In this document: in pieces, positions 63,979 to 64,000 of the stretch
Layout: every line of letters begins with the position of its first letter
How positions within the stretch are numbered: position 1 is the first letter of the stretch
Source of the DNA: Paroedura picta
Lineage: Eukaryota; Chordata; Lepidosauria; Squamata; Gekkonidae
Direction: 5' to 3'
Length of the DNA: 64,000 nt
Assembly (NCBI RefSeq): GCF_049243985.1
Contig: NC_135384.1
Span: 12,334,501 to 12,398,500, forward strand
Made by a program: the position numbers and the translations under genes
Notes under the pieces: model-generated
What the model saw: only the letters and a program-made list of their open reading frames with translations
Database searches by the model: none
What the model was told of the DNA's origin: nothing

Positions 63979-64000
63979 TTGCTTTAGGATGCTTTGGGCT
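63979..64000 (+). mobile_element. Probable start of a CR1 fragment at the window edge
   Basis: CTTTAGGATGCTTTGGGCT matches 52681-52699 inside the unit C CR1 end exactly. Only about 20 bp are visible before the window stops. Confidence 0.4.

Overview
The window is eukaryotic and reads as a squamate reptile (lizard-like) chromosome segment. It holds intronless-coding olfactory receptor (OR) genes of the family-14 type (OR14A16-like), long noncoding stretches, and reptile repeats: Sauria-type tRNA SINEs with a (CTT)n tail, a second MIR/CORE-like tRNA SINE, CR1 ends with the ATTCTATG tail, L1 3' ends, L2-like tails, another APE-type LINE, hAT-like MITEs and LTR fossils. The species call is inference from repeat content and OR type; no rRNA, tRNA gene, CRISPR or bacterial feature was seen.

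Genes: nine apparently intact OR coding exons, all + except one: 9518-10444, 15139-16065, 22858-23811, 29492-30457 (-), 34008-34973, 41527-42492, 49319-50284, 55396-56355 and 62576-63556. Two OR remnants lie at 1-398 and 3746-4180. They form two sub-groups. Group I (start M-x-NLTSTSE, SDLYLIE, VQG(R/Q)KKA): 1-398, 9518, 15139, 22858, 62576. Group II (M-x-NLTSPSE, SDMYLVE or SDIYLVE, (V/I)HGQKK or VQGQRK, most ending QKWG/QKWS): 3746, 29492, 34008, 41527, 49319, 55396. Nearly every gene has a 3' splice acceptor 30-55 bp before the ATG, as expected for OR genes whose 5' exons are noncoding. Each is probably an independent single-receptor transcription unit; there is no operon-like organisation.

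Layout: 1-5.1 kb holds two broken ORs separated by a LINE that itself contains a solo LTR. 5.1-24 kb holds group I units. 24.3-33 kb holds repeats plus one inverted group II unit. 34-57 kb is a tandem array of three group II units of about 7.6, 7.8 and 6.5 kb, the first two almost identical over their right-hand 6 kb. 57-64 kb returns to a group I unit.

The most informative material is the set of insertions seen filled in one paralogous unit and empty in another. They order the duplications and reveal mosaic ancestry. Receptor-level oddities are DRY to DRH in three tandem group II receptors and a TM2 Asp to Asn change in the receptor at 22858. A conserved noncoding module of about 300 bp recurs upstream of many units and is not explained by a repeat family I can name. 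I found no clearly novel biological system; the candidates are listed with their limits.
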